The notes under the pieces are model-generated. The model ran no database searches and was not told where the DNA came from. It saw nothing but the letters and a program-made list of their open reading frames with translations. Made by a program: the position numbers and the translations under genes. A stretch of 35,081 bases of DNA from JBCDGZ01 sp038750655. GTDB lineage: Bacteria; Bacteroidota; Bacteroidia; Chitinophagales; Saprospiraceae. The stretch is taken from the NCBI GenBank assembly GCA_038750655.1, contig JBCDGZ010000079.1, forward strand, positions 1-35,081. Direction: 5' to 3'. Below are positions 7,681 to 16,900 of this stretch, piece by piece (within the stretch, counting starts at the first letter, position 1; each line of letters opens with the position of its first letter).

Positions 7681-8832
7681 ATGCCTGGGCTTTACATCCA
7701 TATTCCCTTTTGCAGAAAGGCCTGCCACTACTGCAACTTTCACTTCTCCACCTCGCTGAAGTACAAATCGGAGATGCTAGAAGCGATTGCCAAGGAAGCA
7801 GTACTCCGACGGGCCTACCTCCCCGACGAGCCGCTGGGCAGCGTCTACCTCGGTGGCGGAACCCCCTCGCTGCTCAATGCCGAAGAACTGGCACAACTCT
7901 TCGAAGTCCTCCACCAGCACTATACCATCGCCAAAGGTGCTGAAATCACCCTCGAAGCCAATCCCGACGACCTTACCGAGGAGCAGCTAAAAAACCTCGC
8001 CGCCTCTCCCGTCAACCGATTAAGCATCGGCATTCAATCTTTTTTTGATGCCGATCTGACCTTTATGAATCGCGCCCACAACGCCTCGGAGGCCCGCCGC
8101 TGCATCGACCGAGCCCATCACCACGGCTTCACCAACCTCACCATCGATTTGATCTACGGCAGCCCTAGCACTAGTAATGCTAACTGGCAGAAAAATATGG
8201 ACATTGCCTTTTCCTACGCCGTCCCCCACCTCTCTTGCTACTGCCTGACGGTGGAGCCTAAAACGGCGCTGGATCACTTTGTGCGCAGTGGCCGCGCCGC
8301 GCCGGTGGATGAGGAGCAAGCCGCCCAGCAGTTTGAGATGCTGGTGCAGCGGGCGCAGCAGGAAGGCTATGAGCACTATGAGATTTCCAACTTCGCTCGC
8401 CCTGGCCACTACGCCCGCCACAATACCAACTACTGGAAGGGAGAAGCCTACCTTGGTCTGGGGCCTTCGGCGCACTCCTTTAATGGCCAAAGTCGCCAGT
8501 GGAATATCGCCAACAATGCTCACTACCGACGCTGCCTGGACCAGAGCGATAGCCCCCAACAATTGGCAGCTAGTGGCCTTTACGAAATAGAAGCCCTAAC
8601 GATGAATGAACGCTACAATGAGTACATCATGACGGGACTACGGACCATCTGGGGCTGCGATTTGACTAAAATTCAGCAAATGGGTGACCAATATCAACAG
8701 CATTTTTTGGAAAAAGGGCAAGTCTGGATCGATAAAGGCCACCTACAACAGACGCACAATCAATACTTTTTAAGTAATACCGGCAAGTTACTAGCCGATA
8801 GGATCGCCATGGAGCTATTTGTGTCCGATTGA
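7681..8832 (+). CDS. hemW: Radical SAM heme chaperone HemW
   Basis: A 383-residue radical SAM protein of the HemN/HemW group. The iron-sulfur cluster motif is at the N terminus: Cys-11, Cys-15 and Cys-18 in IPFCRKACHYCNFHF. HemN coproporphyrinogen dehydrogenases have a fourth cysteine two residues later, here replaced by Phe-20, which is the hallmark of HemW. Other family marks are YLGGGTPSLL, LEANPDDLT, RLSIGIQSF, DLIYGSP and YEISNFARPGH. HemW is thought to bind heme and deliver it to target proteins such as respiratory enzymes rather than oxidise coproporphyrinogen. The length is normal. It is divergent from the Omp85-like gene. Genes of this type are often misannotated as hemN. Confidence 0.95.
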   Translation: MPGLYIHIPFCRKACHYCNFHFSTSLKYKSEMLEAIAKEAVLRRAYLPDEPLGSVYLGGGTPSLLNAEELAQLFEVLHQHYTIAKGAEITLEANPDDLTEEQLKNLAASPVNRLSIGIQSFFDADLTFMNRAHNASEARRCIDRAHHHGFTNLTIDLIYGSPSTSNANWQKNMDIAFSYAVPHLSCYCLTVEPKTALDHFVRSGRAAPVDEEQAAQQFEMLVQRAQQEGYEHYEISNFARPGHYARHNTNYWKGEAYLGLGPSAHSFNGQSRQWNIANNAHYRRCLDQSDSPQQLAASGLYEIEALTMNERYNEYIMTGLRTIWGCDLTKIQQMGDQYQQHFLEKGQVWIDKGHLQQTHNQYFLSNTGKLLADRIAMELFVSD

Positions 8833-8878
8833 GCAGCACAAAGCACCTTTATTTTCCCCAAAAATGGACGAAAGTTTG

Positions 8879-8931
8879 TTGTGACATCACAAAAACGAGC
8901 CATTCATTTTGCTTTTGGCAGAGTTCTTGGA
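8879..8931 (+). promoter_or_regulatory. Upstream element shared by the two tandem T9SS genes, copy 1
   Basis: This 53-bp block starts with the perfect inverted repeat TTGTGA-CA-TCACAA (8879-8892), continues with AAAAACGAGCC and ends with GGCAGAGTTCTTGGA (8917-8931). A diverged copy with nearly the same internal spacing lies at 11555-11606, ahead of the paralogous gene. Conservation between the copies suggests a regulator site or promoter region, but no perfect TAnnTTTG is present. The rest of the gap 8833-9067 shows nothing clear. Confidence 0.45.
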
Positions 8932-9067
8932 GTCAGCCATTACGTGTTTTTATTCTTACCTCTCCATATTTTTCCCCTTTCAAGTTTCCCCTGTTAAATC
9001 AATTAGTGTCAATTTTTTAGAGAAGCATCAATTATTGAGCAAGAGAACGTAATCCCACAAGACTACC

Positions 9068-11383
9068 ATGAAAAAACTAATACTACTAAAACTTCTACTT
9101 TTTTTTCTGCTCTCATCGGAAGTAACGAGCGCGGCTACCATCACAGCTATCAAGAAAGGGGCATGGTCGGATGACAAGGTCTGGGATTTAGGACGTATCC
9201 CTGAGGTTGGCGATGATGTCATTATTGATGGGTACGATATAGATATTGATGATTCGTCGGGAGATATTACCATTAACAGTTTAATCCTGCGCAATTTAAG
9301 CGACATCAATCGCTCTAAGCTCACCATCAACACGGATAGACCAGTCATTATCAATGGCAATCTGGAAGTTATTATGGGGCCTGCTGATCATGAAGTACAT
9401 CTCAAGATAGAGCAGCAAGCTCAGGTTACTGTAAACGGAAGTATGCAGTTCACTCGTCTTAGTGCCAATGATAATAATGCTAAGTTGAAATTAGAGATGA
9501 AGGATAATGCACAGCTGAATGTATCAGGAAGTTTCACCTTTGATTACGGCAATGCTAATGTAAATGAAAACGGTGATGAAATTCATTTGAAAAATAATTC
9601 TGTGCTGACGGTAACTGATTCCGTGCAGCTTATTATGCGTCAGGGTAGCGACTTTAAAATCAACATGAATGATGCTGCACAATTTAATTGTGAAAATACC
9701 CTGGCTATTGAGCAATACGGAGGGGAACATGTCTATCTCGACATGGATAAAACAACCTCCGTCAATGTGACCGGCGATTTTCATCACACTATCAAAAATG
9801 GCGATTCCACCCACATCGAGGTCCGCAAAGAAAGTACCCTCAACATTACAGGAGATTATTACATGACCTCAGACAAAGCGGATGCAATTATCAAATTAGT
9901 AGCTGATGGTACTAGTGCAACTGTCAATATTGACGGGAATATTCAGATGAGTGCCAACAGTGGTGGCGATGCTATGATTGATCTGCGGTCGACTTCGACG
10001 ATGAATTTTGGGGGAAATTTTTCCCGCCCAGATAACTTTGGCAGTCTTTCTATGGATGAACAATCCACTATTATCTTCAACGGTGTGGACAAACAAGAAT
10101 TACCAGCTAGCGAGCTATTCAATAACGGCGGTGACCGCTTCGCCATTACGAATATTCGCTTCAATAATACCTCTGGTGAGGCCCTGGAACTAGGCGGCCC
10201 AATGATTATTACCGACGAAATGACCCTGAGTAGAGGTGTCATTAAATGCACAGACGCTGCACCGCTGATTATCGAAGACCGAGCAATCATCAGTGGAGGT
10301 AGCGACGAAGCCTTCATCGACGGCCCCATCATCAAAAAAGGCTCTACCAACGGAGAAGATTTTGTCTTTCCTACGGGAGATAGTACGATCTATGCGCCAA
10401 TTACAATCTCTCCACTCAGTAGCTCCTCCGATCAGTATACTGCTCAATATTTCGCCTGTCCACCACCGGTAGAAGGAAACCTGACGGTAAATGCCCCACT
10501 GGCTAGTGTCAGCTCATCGGAGTTTTGGACCCTGACCAGAGATGCGGGCACTTCTGATGTCGATGTATCGCTGGCCTGGACTGATGCTTCAGCTAGTGAC
10601 ATTACCGATTTGGATGCGGTACAGGTGGCCTACTATGACTCCGCGACGGGTTGGTTCAGTGCAGGGAACGGCGGGACGACTGGTGGCTTGGGCAATGGTG
10701 TTAGCGGGACAGTCGTTAGTGATGCGGCTTGTCCGCCGCCAGTAGAAGTCGATCCAAGAATGCTGACGTTTGGTTTTAAGCCAACTGGAGGCGTAGGTGT
10801 TTCTGGAGGAACAGTCAACAACGTTGTATTACCAGTAGAATTGGTCAAGTTTAATGCGAAGAAATTAAATAGTACAACCGTTGTGCTGACCTGGGAGACT
10901 TCAATGGAAGTAGACAACAGCCACTTTGTGCTAGAACGCTCCACCGATGGTGTAGAATTTACCCCTTTCGCTATGGTCTATGGTAAAGGAGCGAATTACA
11001 ACAGTTATAAAGAACTTGATCATTCCCCTTTTTATGGTACCAACTATTACCGACTGCGCCAAGTAGATCTGGATGGCAGCTATGAACTCTTCAATGTCGT
11101 TGCGGTAGAAATGAACCAGCGTACCAGCGTTTTGGTCTATCCTAATCCAACTACAGAATACATTAATATTTATGACGCTGCCCGTGATGATGAGCCGAGT
11201 GTTGTGTATGTATACGACGAGCAGGGGCGGCAGTTGCATCAGTGTACTATCCCCGAAGCGACTCGGGTCTATCGGCTGAGCATCAGCGAGATGAATACTC
11301 GTGTCCCCGGCACCTATTTCCTAAAAGTTTGTAATTCCTACGGGACTCGCGCCCGATCTTTTATAGTGAATGAGTTGTACTAG
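9068..11383 (+). CDS. T9SS-exported G8/beta-helix-like surface protein (paralog 1)
   Basis: A 771-residue secreted protein. After a signal peptide (residues 1-22) comes a G8-like opening (KKGAWSDDKVWDLGRIPEVG, then GDDVIIDGYDIDID). Residues about 60-370 are short repeating strands with Asn/Asp turns (GSFTFDYGNANV, GDFHHTIKNGD, GNIQMSANSGGD), typical of a right-handed beta-helix. A module at about 425-570 carries two copies of ACPPPVE with cysteines at 464 and 555. Residues about 590-690 are a fibronectin-like domain common in this phylum (LPVELVKFNAKK to YYRLRQVDLDGSYE). The last 80 residues are a type A T9SS sorting domain (VLVYPNPTTEYINI to GTYFLKV). It is probably exported by T9SS and anchored on the cell surface or released. 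The ligand is unknown. Confidence 0.88.
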   Translation: MKKLILLKLLLFFLLSSEVTSAATITAIKKGAWSDDKVWDLGRIPEVGDDVIIDGYDIDIDDSSGDITINSLILRNLSDINRSKLTINTDRPVIINGNLEVIMGPADHEVHLKIEQQAQVTVNGSMQFTRLSANDNNAKLKLEMKDNAQLNVSGSFTFDYGNANVNENGDEIHLKNNSVLTVTDSVQLIMRQGSDFKINMNDAAQFNCENTLAIEQYGGEHVYLDMDKTTSVNVTGDFHHTIKNGDSTHIEVRKESTLNITGDYYMTSDKADAIIKLVADGTSATVNIDGNIQMSANSGGDAMIDLRSTSTMNFGGNFSRPDNFGSLSMDEQSTIIFNGVDKQELPASELFNNGGDRFAITNIRFNNTSGEALELGGPMIITDEMTLSRGVIKCTDAAPLIIEDRAIISGGSDEAFIDGPIIKKGSTNGEDFVFPTGDSTIYAPITISPLSSSSDQYTAQYFACPPPVEGNLTVNAPLASVSSSEFWTLTRDAGTSDVDVSLAWTDASASDITDLDAVQVAYYDSATGWFSAGNGGTTGGLGNGVSGTVVSDAACPPPVEVDPRMLTFGFKPTGGVGVSGGTVNNVVLPVELVKFNAKKLNSTTVVLTWETSMEVDNSHFVLERSTDGVEFTPFAMVYGKGANYNSYKELDHSPFYGTNYYRLRQVDLDGSYELFNVVAVEMNQRTSVLVYPNPTTEYINIYDAARDDEPSVVYVYDEQGRQLHQCTIPEATRVYRLSISEMNTRVPGTYFLKVCNSYGTRARSFIVNELY

Positions 11384-11451
11384 TAGCTCTTTGTTAGGTA
11401 CAACACCATTGTCAATTCATTAACAAAAACCTTGAAGGCTTTATCCAATAG

Positions 11452-11481
11452 CCCGGTACTTTTCGAAGTACCGGGTTTTTT
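11452..11481 (+). terminator. Intrinsic terminator after T9SS paralog 1
   Basis: A perfect 10-bp stem, CCCGGTACTT (11452-11461) with AAGTACCGGG (11466-11475), closed by a TTCG tetraloop and followed by six T residues (11476-11481). It lies 69 bp after the stop codon and separates transcription of the two paralogs. It is the strongest terminator I see in the window. The 315-bp gap 11384-11698 otherwise holds the duplicated upstream element at 11555-11606. Confidence 0.9.
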
Positions 11482-11554
11482 AATTTGTAGTCACAAAGCG
11501 GCAAAAAACTTAAAAAAACAGCTTCCGCTTCTTCATTTTTTTTACAAAAAAGCA

Positions 11555-11606
11555 TTGTGACAGGAAAAAAAACGACCTGCATAGGCAATCTGGCAAAGTT
11601 ATTGGA
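11555..11606 (+). promoter_or_regulatory. Upstream element shared by the two tandem T9SS genes, copy 2
   Basis: TTGTGACA (11555-11562), an A-rich run ending in AACGACC and GGCAAAGTTATTGGA (11592-11606) align with the block at 8879-8931; TTGTGA to GGCA is 37 bp here and 38 bp there. Only the left half of the inverted repeat survives (GGAAAA replaces TCACAA). A second shared word, AATTAGTGT, lies closer to each gene (9001-9009 and 11652-11660), and the near match TAAGTTTC (11662-11669) could be the -7 element. Confidence 0.45.
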
Positions 11607-11698
11607 CAGAAGCATAAAAGAAGCTCCCCCCTCGCTATTCTTCCCCCCATTAATTAGTGTTTAAGTTTCATTGATTGAACCCTTGAAAACCAATTGCC

Positions 11699-13966
11699 AT
11701 GAATCAGTGGTTACGCATTTCTATAATTGTTTTTTGTTGCTTGTATACTTCTGTAAGTTTTGCGAGTACGGTCAAAGCCGTTAAGGATGGGGAATGGCAT
11801 GACGATGATGTCTGGGATAGCGGTAGCGCCCCCACTTCTGCCGATGATGTCATTATCGATGGCTACGAAGTTACCATTACGGATAATAGTCCTAACATTA
11901 CCATCAATAGTTTGAGCCTAAGTAATGTAAATGGTCCCGGCCACACCGAGCTAACCATCTTTGGGAACAGCAATAACTTGATCCTTAACATCAACAATGA
12001 TTTCAATGCCTTTCTCGGAACTGCTGAGCGCAAAACGCGCATCAAAGTAGGACAAAAGGCTGCTGTGAATATTTTGGGGAATGCCATGTTCGAACGATCA
12101 ATAGATAACAATACCATCTGGCGCTTACAGCTCCATCTCGAAGGTGATGCCCAGTTCAATGTCAACGGTCATTTCACTTTTGACTATGGCGATAGCGGGA
12201 TAGAACTGTTACAAGAAATTTATATGGAGGATGAGTCCGATCTTACTATTGGTGGTAACACCAATATCATACAGAGGGACGGTGCCAATTTTACACTCGA
12301 AATGCGCAACCAAGCAGAAGTTCACTTCGGAGGTAATCTCGACTTTACACAGACTGGTGGAGTGTTGATGAGCATCAGTATGTATGACTCCACTAATATG
12401 ACGGTCATTGGCTCTGTTAATCATAATAGCAGTAAACGTGATGGTTACAGCAGAGTCAAATGCCGGGAAGTCAGTAAGATTACCATTAATGGAGACTACA
12501 ATATTGTCTCTTCCGCCGTTGATGCCTTCATCGATCTAACTACAGAATCCCTGGAACCGATGGTCATCAGGGGAGACATTACCATAGATGCGACCTCGGA
12601 AGGGGATGTAGAAATCGAAATCGGTGATAACTCAACCTTGAAATTCGGAGGGAATCTAGTTAGAAACTCCAACTTTGGTAGTTTGAAAATGGATCCAACC
12701 GGTAATCTTGTACTAGACGGGACAGCACCACAAATACTGGCCTGCACCAACATGCCCGGAAGTGGCTCTGATTCTTTACAGTATACCAACCTACAGTTTG
12801 AAAACTCTTCTGGAAAGGCTGTTGCCTTTGAAGGAAATGTAGTGGTAAATGATCATATGGAACTAACGTCCAGTATCATTAAAACTTCTAAAACTACCAT
12901 GCTAATCATTGCTGATGGTGCGACCATCAGCCCGGGGAGTAGCAATGCTTATGTCGACGGGCCGGTGACGAAAAAAGGCTCTACTAATGGGCTGGACTTT
13001 GTTTTCCCAACTGGCGACAGCACGACCTATGCCCCCATTGTTATCTCAGCCTTAAGCAATGCTAGCGATGAATATACTGCACAGTACTTTGCCTGTCCGC
13101 CCCCCGTGGAAGGCAATAGTATGACGCTCAATGCACCACTTAATAGTCTTAGCAGCGTTGAGCACTGGTCGATGACCCGTGCCTCGGGGAGCGCCGATGT
13201 CGATGTCTCGCTCTACTGGACGGATGCCGACGCCAGCGGCATCGCTGACACCGACAATCTACAGCTTGCTTACTACACTGCCTCCAATGGCTGGTTCAGC
13301 GCTGGCGGAGTCGTTACCTTAGAGAGCGACGGCGGCTATGTAACCAATGATGCGGCTTGCCCCCCACCAGTAGAAGGCTGGCTGACCTTTGGCTCTAGTG
13401 TAGTAGGAGGCATGGTGAGCTTGCCCATCGAGCTAATTTCTTTTGAAGGATACGCCAAGGCTGAGGCTGAGGTATGGCTGGATTGGGTAACGGCTTCGGA
13501 AACAGACAACAACCATTTTTCTGTAGAAAAATCTATCGATGGACGAAGTTTTCACTCCATCGGCCTCGTCCCTTCCAAAGGCGAAGGCAACCACCAATAT
13601 ACCGTCATAGATGACAAGCCCTGCCCGGCGATCAACTATTATCGCCTGCGCCAAATCGACAACGATGGAATGTACAGCTTCTCGCCAACCATCGCCGTCG
13701 ATCTCGGCACCCGAAGATCAATTGTCCTTTATCCTAATCCCGTAGTTGATCTGATTAAGGTCAGCGGTGCGGCGCTGGATAATGAACCTACGCTTGTAGA
13801 GATTTTCGACAACCAGGGCCGGCTGCTTTTCTCTAGAACTTATGAGGCACAGGATGGCAACATGGAATTGTACACCGCCAATATCAACGCTGCTATTCCG
13901 GGAACGTATTACATCAAACTCAGCAATGACAACGGTACCATGATGAAGAAATTCATCAAGACCTAG
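11699..13966 (+). CDS. T9SS-exported G8/beta-helix-like surface protein (paralog 2)
   Basis: A 755-residue paralog of the preceding gene with the same layout along its whole length. It has a signal peptide (ending VSFAS), a G8-like opening (KDGEWHDDDVWDSGSAP, then DDVIIDGYEVTIT), beta-helix-like strands to about residue 370, the module with two ACPPPVE motifs (cysteines at 466 and 554), a fibronectin-like domain (LPIELISFEGYAK to YYRLRQIDNDGMYS) and a type A T9SS sorting domain (IVLYPNPVVDLIKVSG to GTYYIKL). The most similar stretch is around GPVTKKGSTNGLDFVFPTGD. Divergence in the helix region suggests an old duplication with possible change of ligand. It has its own upstream region behind a strong terminator. 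Function beyond surface display is unknown. Confidence 0.88.
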   Translation: MNQWLRISIIVFCCLYTSVSFASTVKAVKDGEWHDDDVWDSGSAPTSADDVIIDGYEVTITDNSPNITINSLSLSNVNGPGHTELTIFGNSNNLILNINNDFNAFLGTAERKTRIKVGQKAAVNILGNAMFERSIDNNTIWRLQLHLEGDAQFNVNGHFTFDYGDSGIELLQEIYMEDESDLTIGGNTNIIQRDGANFTLEMRNQAEVHFGGNLDFTQTGGVLMSISMYDSTNMTVIGSVNHNSSKRDGYSRVKCREVSKITINGDYNIVSSAVDAFIDLTTESLEPMVIRGDITIDATSEGDVEIEIGDNSTLKFGGNLVRNSNFGSLKMDPTGNLVLDGTAPQILACTNMPGSGSDSLQYTNLQFENSSGKAVAFEGNVVVNDHMELTSSIIKTSKTTMLIIADGATISPGSSNAYVDGPVTKKGSTNGLDFVFPTGDSTTYAPIVISALSNASDEYTAQYFACPPPVEGNSMTLNAPLNSLSSVEHWSMTRASGSADVDVSLYWTDADASGIADTDNLQLAYYTASNGWFSAGGVVTLESDGGYVTNDAACPPPVEGWLTFGSSVVGGMVSLPIELISFEGYAKAEAEVWLDWVTASETDNNHFSVEKSIDGRSFHSIGLVPSKGEGNHQYTVIDDKPCPAINYYRLRQIDNDGMYSFSPTIAVDLGTRRSIVLYPNPVVDLIKVSGAALDNEPTLVEIFDNQGRLLFSRTYEAQDGNMELYTANINAAIPGTYYIKLSNDNGTMMKKFIKT

Positions 13967-13989
13967 ACTTAACTTACACCAACATTTTG

Positions 13990-16900
13990 CTATTGTTTAG
14001 GACGTAGCGAACGAACTGGATCGGCGGGCTGCCCCTGCAACTCCACCGCTTCGCTCTTCAGCTTGCGCAGGGCCTCCTCAACAGCCCGTTCGAGCTGGGG
14101 ATCACGCCCCTGGCTGACTAGCTTGGAGCTTTGTTCAACCTCGATGTCCGGAGCAACACCCTCGTTTTCCACTTCCCACTTTCCGTCGGTACTAAAAAAT
14201 CCTCCACGGGGGGCAGTAATGTACCCGCCATCAATTAGCCCCGGCACATCCCAGATGCCCACCAGGCCACCCCAGGTACGAGTACCCACTAAGGTGCCTA
14301 TGTTTTTCTTTCTGAACATGTACGGCAAGTAGTCGCCCCCCGAGCCTGCCATCTCATTGATGATCATCACTTTAGGGCCCCAGATGCCAGCGTGTGGGCT
14401 GGTAAAAGGCTGTTTATCGCCAACGGGGTTGTTAAAATATCCCATAAGGTCGCGGCTCAGCAGGTCGACAATATAATCAGCGGCGTAGCCGCCTTGGTTG
14501 AAGCGCTCGTCGATGATAGCGCCTTTTTTATCTTTTTGGGCAAAGTAATAGCGATTAAAGTTGCGGTAGCCGCCATTGCCTGTATTGGGCAGCCAGACGT
14601 AGGCCAGTTGGCCGTTGGAGAGTTCGTCGACTTTGCGGCGGTTGCCTTCTATCCAATCCAGCTGCCGTAGGCCAAATTCGCTGCCGACGGGAACGACGGT
14701 AAGGGTACGCGCGCCTTGCATCTCTGGGCGGCTGTTGACGGTGAGGCGAATTTGCTGGTTAGCGGTTTGATCGAAGTAGGCAAAGATGCTTTTGTTGCTC
14801 TCGATGGGCTGGCCATTGACTGCTAGCAGGTAATCGCCAATGGCCACATTGATGCCAGGGCCGCTGAGGGGAGAGCGTAGATTGGGATTCCAGTTTTCAC
14901 CGTTGTAGATTTTTTTGATTTTATAAAATTTTCCTTCGACCTCATAATCTGCCCCCAGCAGACCTACAGGTACTTGGTCCACATCCGGAAAAGCTCCACC
15001 ATTGACAAAGGAATGCCCAATAGCCGTTTCCCCACTTAATATATCCAGCAGATAATTCAAGTCCGAGCGATGACGGACATGTTCCACCCAGGGAGAATAG
15101 GTTTTCCAGGCCCAGTCCAGATCGAGGCCATGTACATTTTCAACATAAAAATAATCGCGTTGATAGCGCCAGGCTTCTTTGAAAATCTGCCGGGCCTCCG
15201 CCAGCGGATCGACTTTTATTCGCAGCCCATCAGTCGCCAACTGCCCCTCTCCAGGCTGCGCCTCCGCCATAGCATCCGTAATGGCCCAATTACCGCCCGG
15301 CATTCCGTACATCAGTTTATTGCCATCATGCGAAAGATCAAAGGCCACAATACCGCTCACCAGCTTTTTCGCCTCCCGATCCTCCAAGCTGTATTTGTGC
15401 AGGCTCAAACCTGGCTGGTTATCCACCCCTTCTGTATAATAAATATGCCCAGCCTTACCCGCTTTGAGCGCAAAATAATTTCTGGCAGGCACGTCAATGG
15501 CAATAATGCGTTGTTGTATGCCGTCAAAATCTATGGTTACTTTCATTTCCTCCTCCTCTTCTTCTCCTTCCTTTTCTTCCTCCTCCTTTTCTTCTGCCTC
15601 ATCATCACTTTCCGGAGCTAGTGGTGAAGGAGTAGACTTAGACAGCACCGCCATATAAATCCCGTGATTTAGCGGACGCTCTATCGAGGACATATCCAGC
15701 CAACCTACATTGAGTCCAAAATTAGTACTGGACAAGAAGTAAAGGTATTCCCCTCCTTTGTCCCAGGCCGGTGCCAAGCAGTTAGACATCCCATCAGTCA
15801 ATTGAAAGGGCTTTTTCTGATCGATAGAGTAGATAAAAACAGCATTGTACTCGCTGCTCAAACGGCCAGTATAGGCAATCCAGCGGGAGTCAGGCGCCCA
15901 GGCCGGATAGATGGTGCGCTGTGGATGAGCGAAGCCTTCATTGGCAATGATTTGGCTACTTCCCGTGCTAACATCAACCAACCACAGGTTGCGATCAGTA
16001 TCCCCAAAACTCAGGTATTTAGAGTCGGGTGACCATTGGGGGGTGTAGAAAAAAGTAGGGTTAGGAATGTCGATGGTTTGCTTAATCTTTCCGTATTGAT
16101 CCGCGATCATCAGTTGATATTCTCCACTCTGATCCGAAAACCAGCTGATGGATTGCCCGTCGGGCGACCAGGCTGGATTGCGATCAGCCGCCTTGGAGCT
16201 ACTCAGATTCCGCACATTACCTTTTTTAGCCGGAACCGTAAAAATGTCTCCTCTAGCCGCAAAGATCGCCCGCTGACCAGTAGGAGAGATCGTTGCCGAT
16301 TCGATGTTTTCTTTTACCTCTGCCCAGTGCTCGCGCGCCCAAGGGAAGTCTGCATTGATTTCAACATTAATCCGCTGGGCGGGCCCTCCTTTGACGGAAA
16401 GCGTGTGCAAATACCCTTCATTTTCAAAAATCAAACGATCCCCATGACCTTCCAAGTTCTTGCAATCAAAAGTCTTGTACGTCGTACGTTGCTGTAAGTC
16501 TTTGGTTTTCACGTTATACGACCAAATATTCATCACCAGATCACGATCGGAGAGGAAAAACACCTCATCGCCTAGCCATACCGGGTCCTTATCATTACTA
16601 TCCGTCCAGGGCAGCCGGCTCTCCTCCAGGCTTTGGAGGTCAATAATGCGAATGGGCTGACACTGCCCACCTCGATAGTTGCGCCACTCTACCTCCCAGC
16701 CATAAATCCGCTGATAGGCCATCTGCTTACCATCGGGAGAAAGCTTACCATTGGAAATACGAGGAACAACCATCTGCGTCGGTAATCCGCCGTCCAGACC
16801 GACTGTCCAGAACTGGTCCGGCATGGGGTAAGGAACTCGAGTTCGTCCCGAAACGAAGATGACCGTTTTTCCGTCCGGCATCCAACCCCGGGCCATATCA

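Noticed and set aside
8020..8562. 180-residue open frame antisense to hemW
   Set aside because: Shadow of the conserved hemW reading frame; no domain and no plausible start context.
8879..8892. CRP/FNR-type binding site reading of TTGTGA-CA-TCACAA
   Set aside because: CRP sites have a six-base spacer and FNR sites TTGAT-N4-ATCAA; the two-base spacer here fits neither, so only a generic inverted repeat is claimed.
8829..9020. 63-residue frame after hemW
   Set aside because: It overlaps the hemW stop, has no recognisable features, and covers the conserved upstream element of the T9SS gene.
11412..11615. 67-residue open frame on the minus strand between the T9SS paralogs
   Set aside because: It runs through the terminator and the duplicated upstream element and has no recognisable features.
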